From positions 15,109,197 through 15,173,196 of the forward strand of contig NC_050476.1 of assembly GCF_013373865.1 (NCBI RefSeq): a stretch of 64,000 bases of DNA. Direction: 5' to 3'. Positions 10,079 through 21,485 of the stretch are shown one piece after another (the first letter of the stretch is position 1; each line of letters begins with the position of its first letter). Position numbers and translations under genes: made by a program. This DNA is from Monomorium pharaonis. Taxonomy: Eukaryota > Arthropoda > Insecta > Hymenoptera > Formicidae. The notes beneath the pieces are model-generated. The model was given only the letters and a program-made list of their open reading frames with translations, had not been told where the DNA came from and did not search any database.

Positions 10079-10399
10079 TGAAGAGCTATTGTATATCTCC
10101 TCTAAGTTTCTTTGTAACTTCTAAGTATTTAGTAATTGACCCTCTGGTATATAACACCGAGTCACTGAACACGCGTGTACACCGTGTTCAGGGACGAGAC
10201 AACGGCTTAGCGTATCCGACGGCGAGCAACTCTCATCAATAGATTGTGAGCGGCCCGGCATCGGACCAGTAAAGGTTTCTCAGTTATACGTGTCGTTATC
10301 TTTACCCTTCTACTCTATTCTCCTTACCAAATCGAAAAATACTACAGACCTCATTAAACATAATTCTTTTTTGTTAAAGGCTGTTATTACAATTAAGGG
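10079..10399. other. Non-coding or too decayed to read
   Basis: No recognised gene. It may be the 3' part of the DIRS-like element that follows on the minus strand. Confidence 0.3.
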
Positions 10400-11610
10400 T
10401 TAAAATCTTCCAGGTCCTGACGTTTTTATTCTATCCGGTACTCTAATCTCTGATCGCTTTGTTAGTTTAACAATATTATTAATATTAATGCTGGTTAATG
10501 TTTGCGCCCTGTGAGCTGTGCGTAGTGTTAACAGCATTGCAGCCTTTTTTGTTAAATCCTTAAGGCTGAAGTCTTTTAGGGGATAAAGACTCTCTAAGAA
10601 CTATAGATACGTCCCACGTGAACGCATATCTCGGTTTTGCAGGTTTTAACCTAAAAACTCTTTTAAAAAACCGACTAATTAGTTTATCTTCTCCTATTCT
10701 ACTTTTGAGATCAAGGAAATCGCAGATCTATGAGAGTTTAAAGTCTCATATAATGCACCGGCTTAAAAACATTTTGTTAAAAAGCGTATCACATTTTGGG
10801 ACGACGGCTCCAAAAAGTTTAGGTTCTTTTGTTTGCAATATCTTTTCCATTGGTGTAAGGACGATTTATACTGTGCAATCGTTGAATCAGCTAACGAAGC
10901 TATCATTATTTCTATGGATTCTTGGGGTACACCTTTATTTAGAAAGGCCTCGCTGATAATTTTCCTACAATCAAGCTGAGATGTTGTGCTTTGGGATGCT
11001 GTGACAACATGTTTGGTGATAGAAGTAAATTAGAGTTCGGTTTAAAGTTAATTGGTTCAGATATTAGTAGGTTAGTAAAGAAAGGGTATCATGATTGATT
11101 TGGCCAATCAGGAACCACTATAATACCACAGGCTTTATCTTTTTTTATTTTAACTAAAGTTTTTAGTATTAGAATAAATGGAGGGAAAGCGTAAAAGTTT
11201 AAGTCGGACCACGAGAAAGTGAAAGCGTCGACCTGTTCGCTATGGGGTTCTGGGTACCACGAACCCACAAATCTATTGCATTTTTTATTTAAATTGGTAG
11301 CAAATAAGTCTATCTCTGGTCTGCCTAATTTTTTAAATATTTTATTTAAAGCAAATGATGTTAGTTTCTATTCTCTATCTTCATTTTTTAGCTTTGATAA
11401 TGCGTCTGCTTTCACATTGTTTTTAGAAGGTATGTACGATGCGAATAAAAATATATTTCTTTTCTCAGCCTATTTCCAGATTTTTCTAGCTAAAAAATTA
11501 TACTTTGTATATCTAACATCTCCCATTTTATTAATGTAAGATATTACTGTGGTATTGTCTATTCTTAAAAGAATCTGACAATTTTCGACATATGTTGCTA
11601 ATTTATTCAA
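10400..11610 (-). pseudogene. DIRS-like retroelement: RNase H, C-terminal pol, tyrosine recombinase
   Basis: Minus-strand frames show, in order, an RNase H stretch (RIDNTTVISYINKMG, then ASYIPSKNNVKADALSKL), a second conserved block (EIDLFATNLNKKC, VDAFTFSWSDLNFYAFPPF, GIIVVPDWPNQSWYPFF), and near 10400-10640 a tyrosine-recombinase piece (DLTKKAAMLLTLRTAHRAQT, VPDRIKTSGPGRF). RT plus a tyrosine recombinase instead of a DDE integrase defines DIRS-order elements. Many stops and frameshifts are present, and the polymerase palm region is missing. The C-terminal catalytic Arg/Tyr box of the recombinase was not found. Confidence 0.7.
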
Positions 11611-12058
11611 GGCTTAATATACCGTCAGAAGTTCTAAATAATTAATATGTTATAATAATTAATTCTAAATAATTCTAAGTAAATAATTAATTCTAAATAA
11701 TTAAAATCTTCTCTTAGCATTTCTAGGATTTCCTTGTCTATTGTCTTCTCTGTGTTTTGATTTGCGTTGTCTGGCGCTACATTTTCTTTATCTATCTGTT
11801 TGTTAGTCCGTTCAATTTCTTCCTCTTCTTGATCTAGATAAAAGTATCGGCATGAGATTTATGCGGGATTGGTATTATCTCTATTGTGCTTTGCCTTCCG
11901 TGCAAATTCAATAGGTTTTTTTTTGTTTTGCCTCTCGTGCAAACTCAAAAAATTTGTGGACTAGCCAGTTTTGCCTCTTGTGCAAACTCATTTACTAGGT
12001 CTAATCTGCCTTGCTTCTCGTACAAGTTCGTTAGCCGTTTTACGTTAATGCTCTAGAA
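11611..12058 (-). pseudogene. Decayed gag/pol junction of the DIRS-like element
   Basis: Contains short duplicated AT-rich words (TAATTCTAAATAATT) near 11630-11700. Only fragments of coding sequence lie between the pol relic and the gag-like start at 12277. It is included because it is bracketed by parts of the same element. Confidence 0.35.
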
Positions 12059-12277
12059 TTATTTCATAAGAAATTTTATTATTTCTAATATCATATCGTA
12101 TTCCATAGAAGCATCATGGTCCGATCCTTTTTCGTCGACTGTCTCTTGTTCCTCCTTCTCTTCCTTGTCCGTGCTGGAACTTTCTGGATCGACAGTTATA
12201 AGTTCCAATTTTCTTTGTATTTTCTGTAATTTCTTATGCAGAGCTTGGATGTCCTCAGAGTTACGTTTTCTTAGCAT
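12059..12277 (-). pseudogene. Gag-like N-terminal fragment of DIRS-like element
   Basis: A 72-codon frame (MLRKRNSEDIQALHKKLQKI...) with a coiled-coil-like start and an acidic tail. Its position, upstream of the pol relic on the same strand, suggests the Gag N-terminus. There is no zinc knuckle and no homology I can name. Confidence 0.35.
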
Positions 12278-12944
12278 GATGGTTTTTGTTCGATCACACT
12301 GGATTTAGTATTAAGGGGGCCGTCTACATTAGAAGGCCAAAATTAAGCACTTATTTATAATTTTTTTATAATGAAATTAAGCAATGGATCTTTTTGCGAT
12401 TTTTTTCACTTATTGTGCATGTTTTTAGGTACTCAAAACAATTTTTATTATAAAATTTTATTTATTTAATTATAAGTTGTAAGCAAAAATGCACAACTGC
12501 CTTAAAAAATTCCTTCCACACTGCGTACACGATAACATCCAGTAGAATCAACTGAAAGGAAAAAACCAAATTTTTTTGTAAAGTTTATGAGTATAGCTTT
12601 CAAATGAACCTAAGAAAGCCATACATTTATTACAAAAAATTTATAAACATGGCATTTTGAAAAAAAAAAAAAATGATTTTTTGTGAAAAATTTTTGACTT
12701 TTTTTTAAAATAACTTTTTTTTACATGACTTTTAATTTATATTTTAAGTTCACACAAAAGATAATTTAATAACCTTTAATTTAAAAAAAAAATAGAAGTG
12801 GATCCGTCGATTAGTTTTTTTAAATCGTGTACGCAGTTTCAAAAAAAGTGGTTTCAAGAAAAACGCGTTTAAAGTTTCCAATCAAAGAAAAAGGTTGATA
12901 AAAGCTTGCTAATAATTGTTTATCCGTACTTTTCGATTAATTTA
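12278..12944. other. AT-rich non-coding
   Basis: Contains TATTAAGGGGGCCG at ~12311, a TTAA word followed by GGG that might be the worn end of the Mutator-like/Kolobok-type element to the right. Otherwise nothing is recognised. Confidence 0.3.
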
Positions 12945-13370
12945 CTATCCCTGCTCCATATAAATGTCCTCAGTGTCTTCATACAATTCATTCTTCTCCA
13001 ACAGCCATTGTTTGTCGTAAGTACGCGTTTCCTGCGCAATAGATCTGCTACGACGATTTTGGCTAATCGTGCGATTTTCGTTTATTCTATCCGCAACATC
13101 TCTGCATACTGGTAAAATAATTATTTCCATGTATAGCATGATTTTTAGAACCGACAAATAGCCTTCATTGAAAATTCCAGCAGCTATGTAGGCAGCAATT
13201 TCAATGATTTTGCGGCCGCAATGGAAGTGTTTTGGGGCCAGTTGCCAAATCGTCGCATTAAAATGCCACTTTCATTGGCATTTTGTGTATACCCACCTAA
13301 ACACCTCTCAAGTAATTCTTTCCGAGCAGACACTGTACCTTTTCAAAGACCGTTAGGGATTTTTACTTGC
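12945..13370 (-). pseudogene. Mutator-like (possibly Kolobok) transposase C-terminal relic
   Basis: On the minus strand ARKELLERCLGGYTQNANES is followed, after a 1-base frameshift near 13275, by ATIWQLAPKHFHCG and IAAYIAAGIFNEGYLSVLK, then a basic tail ending at 12945. CLGGxTQNxNES is a signature of the insect Mutator-like transposase domain. Only the C-terminal portion survives. The upstream half was not found. Confidence 0.6.
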
Positions 13371-13877
13371 CGTCCCGTTCGGAGCGCTCGGGACGTGCGC
13401 ACTGCCCGTGCTCATTTCGGTCTGATACAATTTGAACCTATACTTGAGATTTCAGGAGCATGTTCTACGGATGAAATACTATCGATTTAAATAAGAAAAA
13501 AAAATCGATTTTTTTAACCCTCTAATGTAATGTCCTCTTAATTAATCCTTAATTTATTTATTCTCACTCGCGCGTGCAGCTTCTAGCGCACAAAAAAAAA
13601 GAAATGAGACAACGGCGTCACGCGGGGCACGAGTCAATGAAACATAGGCACCGCCACCGATTTCTTCCTATCTCACTCTAAACATGTGGTACCTAGTCGG
13701 TAAGAAGGAAACTACATGTGTAATCTCGAGAACAAGGCTTGAGTTATAATCAATGAAAAAGCAACTTGTTTCAATTAAACGGTGTAGTTGCGGGCTGCCA
13801 ACTAAATAAATGATTCATGCAATTCATTTGTTATTGATTGCAATTTCTATTATGCATTTATACAGATTATGTATATA
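13371..13877. other. Non-coding
   Basis: No recognised gene or repeat between the Mutator-like relic and the mariner left end. Confidence 0.4.
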
Positions 13878-15139
13878 CCAGGTAAATATGAAACCTGAAT
13901 TTTTGTATAGAAAATACACGTTTATTGTATAAAAATGATAAAAAATATTTTATTTGAAGTATTGCCCATCGAAGTATAGCTATACATTTTTCCTATCTCT
14001 CTGACAATTTGTGGATGCCACGCCAAAAAAACCGTTCCTCTTTTGCGGCAAATCAGTCATCGAGCCATCGTACATTTTCGTAAGATGTAAAATGCTGCTC
14101 AGCAAGTGTCCCATCGATGCAAATAAGTAATAACCGAATGGAGCCAAGTCTGGTGAGTAAACTGCATGCAAGAGTATTTCCCAATCAAATGCCTCAATCG
14201 TTTCCTTGACCGGTTTTGCTGTGTGTGATGGTGCATTATCATGAAGCAAAATCACTTTGTGTTGCCTTTTTTAATATTCTGGTCGTTTCACGCAAAGCTT
14301 GATTTAAATCGATCATTTGTTGTCGGTAGCGTTCAGTATTAACGGTTTCGCCAGGTTTTAGCAGCTGATAATAGATTATGCTCTTCTGATCCTACCAAAC
14401 ACAGAGCTTTGTATTCCGTCCATAGCGATTTGGCAGTCGATGTCGATGGTTTGCCTGAAGTTACGCATGATCTTTTACGCTTAGGATTTTCAAAATATAT
14501 CCACTTTTTATCGCCAGTCACAATTCGATGGAGATGTGACTTTCTTTTATACCTAGCAAACAACATTTTGCAAGTGGTTTTTCCTGCTGTCTTTCATTTA
14601 GTTCATGTGGAATCCATTTTCCCATCTTCTGGATCTTTCCCATGGTTTTCAAACGTATGGAGACGGTTTCTCGTGTCACATTTAATTGATCCGCGAGTTG
14701 TTGCGTTTGAGCGTCATCCTCATCCAACAATGCTTGCAATTCGCTGTGTTCAAACTTTTTCGGTGGTCTTCCACGTTCTTCGTTTCTCACGTCAAAATCG
14801 CCACTTTAAAATTTTTTAAACCACTCAGAGCACTGTGATTTACCAAGAGCATGCTCACCGTAACTTCGACAAGCATTCGATGCGATTCTGCAGCAGTTTT
14901 CTTCAAATTGTAACAGAAAATCAATGCTGTCCGCAAATCGTAGTTTCCAGGCACAAAATTCGACATGTTCAACGTTATTAAAAACTATGCTGTTGTATGA
15001 AACTTGTATTGTTGTGAGTTGAAAATCTTTATCAGATGTCAAAACAAGAAGATGGCGCCAATGACGCGATTTGACGGTAACTACATTGACAGCTAGCTCC
15101 ATTTATGGGCAAATTCCAGTTTCATATTTACAGATCTGG
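13878..15139 (-). mobile_element. Mariner element (cecropia-like), complete ends, dead gene
   Basis: 1.26 kb. Left end CCAGGTAAATATGAAAC and the reverse complement of the right end CCAGATCTGTAAATATGAAAC are inverted repeats, the right one with a 4-bp insertion (ATCT). Flanking TA is present at 13876-13877 and 15140-15141. The transposase it encodes is listed separately. Length and TA target are typical of mariner. Confidence 0.8.
13980..14990 (-). pseudogene. Mariner transposase, frameshifted, third catalytic Asp lost
   Basis: The protein is spread over several minus-strand frames: N-terminal NLKKTAAESHRMLVE (HTH region), RGRPPKKFEHSELQALLDED, HRIVTGDKKWIYFENPKRK (first Asp), MILLHDNAPSHTAKPVK (second Asp) and YSPDLAPFGYYLF. 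In this family the third Asp sits 34 residues after the second. Here that position is Gly (FG in place of SD). With the frameshifts this marks a dead copy. Confidence 0.8.
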
Positions 15140-17215
15140 TATATGAATCAATGACATATAATATTGTAATGAATACATATCAAAGTGTAACAAATTTTCA
15201 AAGTTGAGAATTAAATACTTTATGATTATGTAATAATGCTAAATGTAAGCATTACAATTGTATTTCAATATTAATTATATACAACTTATATTTGATTTGA
15301 TTAAATATACAAATAAATGTATAAGTTATATATTTGCATAATTTATACATATGATTGAATTAAGCGTTAATTTTTGTCTTGAAAATAAAAAAGTGATTGT
15401 TTTAAAAATATTTTTACACACAATTAAAAACAAAATTTGCTCTAATAAAAAAATAATATTGCATTAGTTTAACACTAAATGTGCTTGTATTTATTTTAAT
15501 TTTTCTTCTAATAAGTTTTTTTACTTTATCCAAAATAAATTTAATTTAATTAAAACATTATTTTTCTTAATTAAAAGTTTTCATAATTCTGTCCTTCTCA
15601 ATCCCTTTTATAGACTGACATATTTAAGTATTTTATGTTGATGGCGAAATCTCGCTTTCTTCCGCAGTCTTGACGAGCTCCTTTTTTTCATAAGATAGTG
15701 CATTTTGTTTACGAGATAACACGCTATGTAGCGGTAGATAGTGAAAAGAATGCCATCTTAATAATAAAATATACTTCACACAAACCTATTTATTATTGAC
15801 ACGATACATAAATGGTTTGAACCAATATTCAACAATATTAAACATTAAATGCATCTTATTTCAATTCTATATAATGTGTTTGTGTAAATTACAATAACAT
15901 TAACCCTTTGGTTGCTTTGTTTTAATCATTTCACGTAATTTAGTTGACAGCATTACTTGAATCATATATTTTACTTCTATATTATTGAATTATACGTATT
16001 AATTTATTTGCAGAGAATAGAAAAGTTTTATAATAATTACACATACGCTTTAAAATGTGTACTTAATAATATTTTTATCTACATATATACAACAACATTA
16101 ATAATTATATTGTTGATTGCATCAAGCCCATATGTAATTAATATGAACATATTTCCATTTCTTCTAAAGATACAATTGTACATAAATGCAATAAGGAGTC
16201 AAAATAACATCTGACAAATTCTTGATTTGTTCTAATATATAAAAAATATACACATTAAATACATTGTATTTAAATTAAGAAAATAATGCATTTGTCAATC
16301 AAAGTACCCTCAACTCCGCGGTTGATTTGTTTTTAATTATTTTACATAGTTGAATTAACAACAGACATAATTACATAAATTACATAGAATTCAACTACAT
16401 ATAAACAAAACTATTAATTATATATGCAATTATAATAAAAAGAATATGTAATTGAGACAAATAAATATACCGATCATTCAATCACATTTTCCAAAAGCAT
16501 TAATATTACTAAACCAACTGTCACGATTATTAAAATAATTATTGCTGATTTTTGTTTATTAATATTTATGTTACTTTAATAATATTAATTTCAATTACAC
16601 TGATTTAATTAATATAACAGCATTTTTTTTCTAAGTGTTTCATATTTCCCTACAGATTTTATAATCGCAATCTTTTGTTTCCTCTTCAGTAAGTTGTTAA
16701 TTATGTTACATATATCCAAAGAACTTCTGCTCAACAAAATTGATAGAAATTTATGGGTAATAATCAACAAAAATTGTGTCACATAAATATTTAGTGAGTT
16801 AATTAAATAAAACATGATTTATAATCCCTTTCTTTACTCTACCAAATATGTGGAGAGTAATAAAGAATTATACATTATTAATATATAAACTTTATCTTAG
16901 TTGACGCATAACTTTGACATGTAGTTTATCTAAAAAGATTTAAATAATGAAACTGAAATTGAATAGGGCTCCTAATTTTTAAAGAAATTAAAAGACATAA
17001 ATAATAAGTAATAAGTAATAAGAAATCAGCGCGGTAAATGGTTGCGTAAAAAAAGAACAATTAAATTTTTAATCACATAACACTTTCAAATCATTTAAAA
17101 TTTAAAACCTAAATTGAAGATTTGAATTAAATAAACAAATGCTCCTGTTTTACTTTAAGCCATCTTCAGTTCCCGTGTTTTCAAAAATGATTAAAACCGC
17201 AACATTTGTTTGTAA
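15140..17215. other. AT-rich non-coding; contains a short copy of a dispersed repeat
   Basis: No gene is recognised, and the longer frames are hydrophobic, low-complexity AT translations. Bases ~15638-15740 (GATGGCGAAATC..., TCTTGACGAGC..., AGTGCATTTTGTTTAC...) match in reverse complement a stretch near 39520-39620 inside the MITE at 38968, so a relic of that family is present. Confidence 0.5.
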
Positions 17216-17830
17216 CCATTTAGGACTAAATGTCCACTATTTTTTTTCCACGTTTAACCTTCAAACTTTTTACATAGACATCGTAGAAAAAAACTCAACA
17301 TAACGTTTTTGATAGTCTGAAACCTCCTTTTTCGAATACCGGCGTCAGAATTGACGTATAAAGCGAGTAAAAAAAGTTATGACCCATTTTTTTTTTAAAG
17401 AGCAACATTTTTCGATATTTTTTTCTCAAAATTCCACATTTTGGATGCGAAAATGTTTTGCAGGATCATTGCAATAAGGATAAATCGTGGAATAGATATC
17501 TGCTCTTTCAAATCCTATTACGATTTCTCAAAAATTCAACATGGCGGATTTAATATGGCGGTCAAAAATGGGAAACCATACATAACCGAAATATTTTTGA
17601 TCTTTTTGCTTTTTTCTCGTAATATCTCTTTAAAATACTTTAAAAATACATAAGCTTGTTATTTTATGTGAGTCGAGGTTATAATAATACATAATCAATA
17701 CAAAGAATGGCGGTTCTTTTCAAGAAATGCAAGAAAAACATGACTTTTCGCCAAATAATGGAGAAAAGCCATAAGCAAGTGTTCATATCTGGTATTTCAT
17801 CATGCTCACATCTACGCATACACCTATGTA

Positions 17831-17831
17831 T

Positions 17832-17880
<49 letters not shown>
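17831..17880 (+). repeat. (AC)n microsatellite
   Basis: About 25 AC dinucleotides at the inner end of the left foldback arm. The right arm lacks an equal tract, so it expanded after the palindrome formed. Confidence 0.9.
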
Positions 17881-17883
<3 letters not shown>

Positions 17884-18238
17884 TAATTATTTTCTTATTT
17901 TTACTCTTCTTAGTTTCTTTTTATTTTTCAGCCGTCAAAATATGTTGCTGTTGCCCGACTCTTACCGCGAGGAGATAAATGTAAATTAGAAAGTCTTTCT
18001 TTGTTCTTTTAATTTTTGTTATTTTTTATTTTGGGAGGGTTTTTTTCAAATTTTAATTTCTTGTATTTTTTATTTTTTTTTTAATTTTGATTTGATTCCA
18101 ACATGTTATAGAACTTATAAACGTTTTTTCATAAATCACGAAACCCGAAACAAGGCTTAAAATAAGACAAAATACCAAAAGACAAAAAAGAAACAAAAAA
18201 ACTCTAATTTATAGTTACCCTCTCGCTGTGAGAGTCAA

Positions 18239-18480
18239 GATTGGACACCGCACGATTGGACACCGCACGATTGGACACCGCACGATTGGACACCGCACGA
18301 TTGGACACCGCACGATTGGACACCGCACGATTGGACACCGCACGATTGGACACCGCATTATTGGACACCGCATTATTGGACACCGCACGATTGGACACCG
18401 CATTATTGGACACCGCATTATTGGACACCGCATTATTGGACACCGCACGATTGGACACCGCATTATTGGACACCGCAATC
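18239..18480 (+). repeat. 15-bp tandem array, left arm of foldback module B
   Basis: Sixteen units of TTGGACACCG followed by one of two 5-bp endings, CACGA or CATTA (last unit CAATC). The outer units are uniformly CACGA; CATTA is interspersed toward the core. The array is very regular, so it is young. Frames that read as NRAVSNNAVS or similar are repeat artefacts. Confidence 0.95.
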
Positions 18481-18640
18481 TTCTAGTGAATAACATTTAT
18501 ATATCATATGACAGATTATCTAATCTTAGAAACATCTGGCAGAAAAAAGCTTTGATTTGCCAGAAAAAAAATTTGAATTTTAAATGTTTATATACGTATT
18601 TTTAGGAGCATCTCGTTTTGCGTGAAAAGTTTCAATGTGG

Positions 18641-18655
18641 TGCAGAAAATGCTCG

Positions 18656-18710
<55 letters not shown>

Positions 18711-18779
18711 GGGGGGGGTGCAGGGGGGACCTTCGGCCCCCCTCCCGCACCTACCCCGTCCAAGTCGCTAACCCATGTA
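18641..18779 (+). repeat. Foldback core B: (CA)n, GC hairpin, GTCCAAGTC tail
   Basis: TGCAGAAAATGCT, a long (AC)n, a G-run, the hairpin GGGGGGACCTTCGGCCCCCC, then GTCCAAGTCGCTAACCCATG. Same block order as cores A and C. It lies at the geometric centre of the 17216-20155 palindrome (midpoint ~18685). Confidence 0.85.
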
Positions 18780-18814
18780 AACTGTATTAGAAATCTGCAT
18801 ACACACACGTGAAT

Positions 18815-18950
18815 GTGTGTCCAATTGTACGGTGTCCAATAATGCGGTGTCCAATAATGCGGTGTCCAATCGTGCGGTGTCCAATCGTGCGGTGTCCAAT
18901 CGTGCTGTGTCCAATCGTGCGGTGTCCAATCGTTACGTGTCCAAACGGGA
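18815..18950 (-). repeat. 15-bp tandem array, right arm of foldback module B
   Basis: Reverse-orientation units CGGTGTCCAAT followed by CGTG or AATG, the same two unit types as the left arm. About eight units, half the length of the left arm, with AATG types nearest the core. Confidence 0.9.
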
Positions 18951-19563
18951 TACTCCCGTACTATCGCATGATTTTTATCTCATTAAGTTGCGATACTTGC
19001 CTCACGCTATGGATCGTCGCAAACTCGGACAAATATTTTTCAATTTCGCATGCTCTCGCTTTGTCATACGCCATTTAAAAAAAATTATTACGCAAAATTT
19101 TACTGAATTGATTCTTAAAGTAGACATTTGAAGCTTTAATTTTTTTTTTTAGAAACCTTTTTATCTTTATTACTCGCGTAGTAATTGTCATTGGAAGTTT
19201 AATGATTTTTTGACAAATTTTAGGTGTACCGCTTTTTTTCGACTGAATGTATATATATTTGATATACTTAGGTGTATGCGTATAGGTAGATGCGGGGCCG
19301 TTACGACTGACTTAAACGCCCCTACGCTGAAAATCGATCGTGTACCCCAATACAAAGTTGAAAAGACAAAAAACCAAAAAATTTCAGCTTTTAGCGTTAC
19401 CCAGAAAAGGAGAGAGACAAGAGGTCTTCCACCGTTCGTGCAGCCCTGCTGGCGTGAGCATCTGAACTGGCATCGCTGCATAGCATCCTCTAAATTTTGC
19501 GCCTCCTCAAATTTTGCGCCCTACGCTAGAGCATATACTGCGTACTGCCTAGTAACGCCGCCG
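18951..19563. other. Unresolved interior of the foldback element
   Basis: Between array and right arm. No gene recognised; the two longest frames lack family resemblance. Confidence 0.35.
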
Positions 19564-20358
19564 CGTAGATGTGAACATGATTAAATACCAGATATGAACA
19601 CTTATGACTTTTCTCCATTATTTGGCGATAAATGTTTTTCTCGCATTTGTTGAAAGAAACCGCCATTATTTGTATTGATTATGTACTATTATAACTTCAA
19701 CTCACATAAAATAACAAACTTATGTATTTTTAAAGTATTTTAAAGAGATATTACAAGAAAAAAGCAAGAAGATCGAAAATCTTTCGGTTATATACAGTTT
19801 TTCCATCTTTTGACAGCCATATTAAATCCGCCATGTTGAATTTTTGAGAAATCGTAATAGGATTTAAAAGAGCAGATATCTATTCCACGATTTATCCTTA
19901 TTGCAATGATTCTGCAAAACATTTTCGCATCCAAAATGTGGAATTTTGAGAAAAAAATGTCGAAAAATGTTGCTCTTTAAAAAAAATGGGTCATAACTTT
20001 TTTTACTCATTTTATACGTCAATTTTGACGCCGGCATTCGAAAGAGAGTTTCAGACTATTGAAAACATAATGCTGAGTGTTTTTTCTACGACGTCTATGT
20101 AAAAAGTTTGAGCGTTGAACGCAGAAAAAATAGTGGACATTTGGTCTTAAATGGGTTAATTACAGCTAAATTTAGTTTTGTATTTCCTTAATAGTTTGAT
20201 TAAAGTATTATATGTTTATAAAGATTTAAATATTTTGTGCTTCTCAATAATTTTAAATTTATTTGGTATGATAAAATATTTTTATCATATTTTTAACAGT
20301 AAGCTGTGCTATTTTTAAAATTTGTTAAAAAGTTTGTTAAAAAGAAGTTTTTACTTAC

Positions 20359-20420
20359 GGCGGAATATCAGGTCTTTCTGCATCAATTTCTAGTCTTTTA
20401 AACACTGCTCCTAATCCTGC
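20359..20420 (-). CDS. Candidate SLC13-like upstream exon (62 nt)
   Basis: Bounded on the minus strand by acceptor TTTTATAG and donor GTAAGT. It is open only in the frame GLGAVFKRLEIDAERPDIPP; the other two frames have stops. It ends two bases into a codon, exactly the phase needed by the SLC13 exon at 489-801, and joining gives a Pro codon before the EIRPTK segment. This part of the transporter is a variable cytoplasmic loop, so sequence similarity cannot confirm it. Strand, splice sites, phase and order all agree. Confidence 0.6.
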
Positions 20421-20756
20421 CTATAAAATTCAGTCATGTATTTAAAAATACAAATACAAATAAATAGTAATCATAAATTTAATATATGTACAGGATATCT
20501 CATTTTATTCTTAACTCTATTCCTACATCTTTAGTAGAATAAATTCACTGCACTTTTAGACAAGGGAACTGACGGAAGTGTTCCTTACCGATTTTAATGC
20601 GCTTTGGATATGTTGTAAAACATAAAAAAATGTTAGACCCATATTTTTTTTTGTAAAACTATATAACAGGGAACCTATACGAGAAATCAATTGAAAGATA
20701 GTAGATTTTATATATTTTTGGTCCTGAATTCAAAACTGTTGTTAGAATTAGGGGGT
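20421..20756. other. AT-rich intron sequence
   Basis: Nothing recognised between the candidate exon and the left end of the nested palindromic MITE. Confidence 0.4.
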
Positions 20757-21485
20757 CACTTGTATTTTTTAAGATATCATCATGAAAATAACAAAAAACG
20801 GTAAATTGCGTTTAACCAAGTACAACACACACACACACACACACACACGCGCGCGCGCGCTATATATATTGTCACGACTTTTCCTGACCGGGAAAGCCGC
20901 GAGCAAAAAGCAGCGAGACCGATAGGGTAACCGGTACCCCCGATGCCGTGTTTGTCGCGCTCGAATCTCGGCCACGCGTTATCACGAAAATTGTTGGGCG
21001 CCAGACGCGCTCGACGACGCGTCAGTTTGCGACAATCATTACGCCAAGGTGTCCTCGATCCTCGCGCGACAATCTCGACCAGCTCTGCCTAACGGTAGAG
21101 GGGCGGGGTGAATCGTAAGGGAGCAGGCGAATGCGGTGACACGAAGTGGCGGACGACACACCAGAAAATTAGGCTCTGAATTCAACAGATAACGAGCTTT
21201 ATTAAAAACTAATAATCAGACGAAAACAATAATATCGCGGGACGCGGCATGCGGCGTTCCGACAAGGCGGCGCCCCGGCGCGAATCAAACCAAACAGAGA
21301 CGCTAACGATACGCGGGGAGCTCCCGCGGTAGGCGCGCGGCCGACAAGGACAGACGATGGAATCTTCCGCGCACATGAATTCCGGACGTTCGAACGTGCC
21401 GACACTCCCGGCAACTAGAGAACGCGACCACGTGTCTCGCGGGGGGTCACACCATAATCGCCGGCCGCTACCGCACTACACGCCG

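Larger units (their letters stand above)
17216..20155. mobile_element. 2.9-kb foldback element at a TTAA-like site
   Basis: Arms 17216-17818 and 19564-20155 are ~600-bp inverted repeats. Matching blocks include ATGTCCACTATTTTTT, GTTATGACCCATTTTTTTT, GGAATAGATATCTGCTCTTT and TTCAACATGGCGG. The right boundary is CCCATTTAAGACC (minus strand) preceded by TTAA (20156-20159). The left has CCATTTAGGAC after GTAA. TTAA plus CCC ends recall piggyBac-type elements. It has no transposase. The centre carries foldback module B, so the whole is a palindrome with a palindrome inside. Confidence 0.7.

Noticed and set aside
15957..16214. Hydrophobic 85-codon frame
   Set aside because: AT-rich low-complexity translation (Ile/Asn/Tyr); no family and no splice or promoter context.
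18204..18605. Frames rich in AVSN or IGHRT repeats
   Set aside because: The 15-bp array keeps every frame open; no start context, no flanking gene, and the same is true on both strands.
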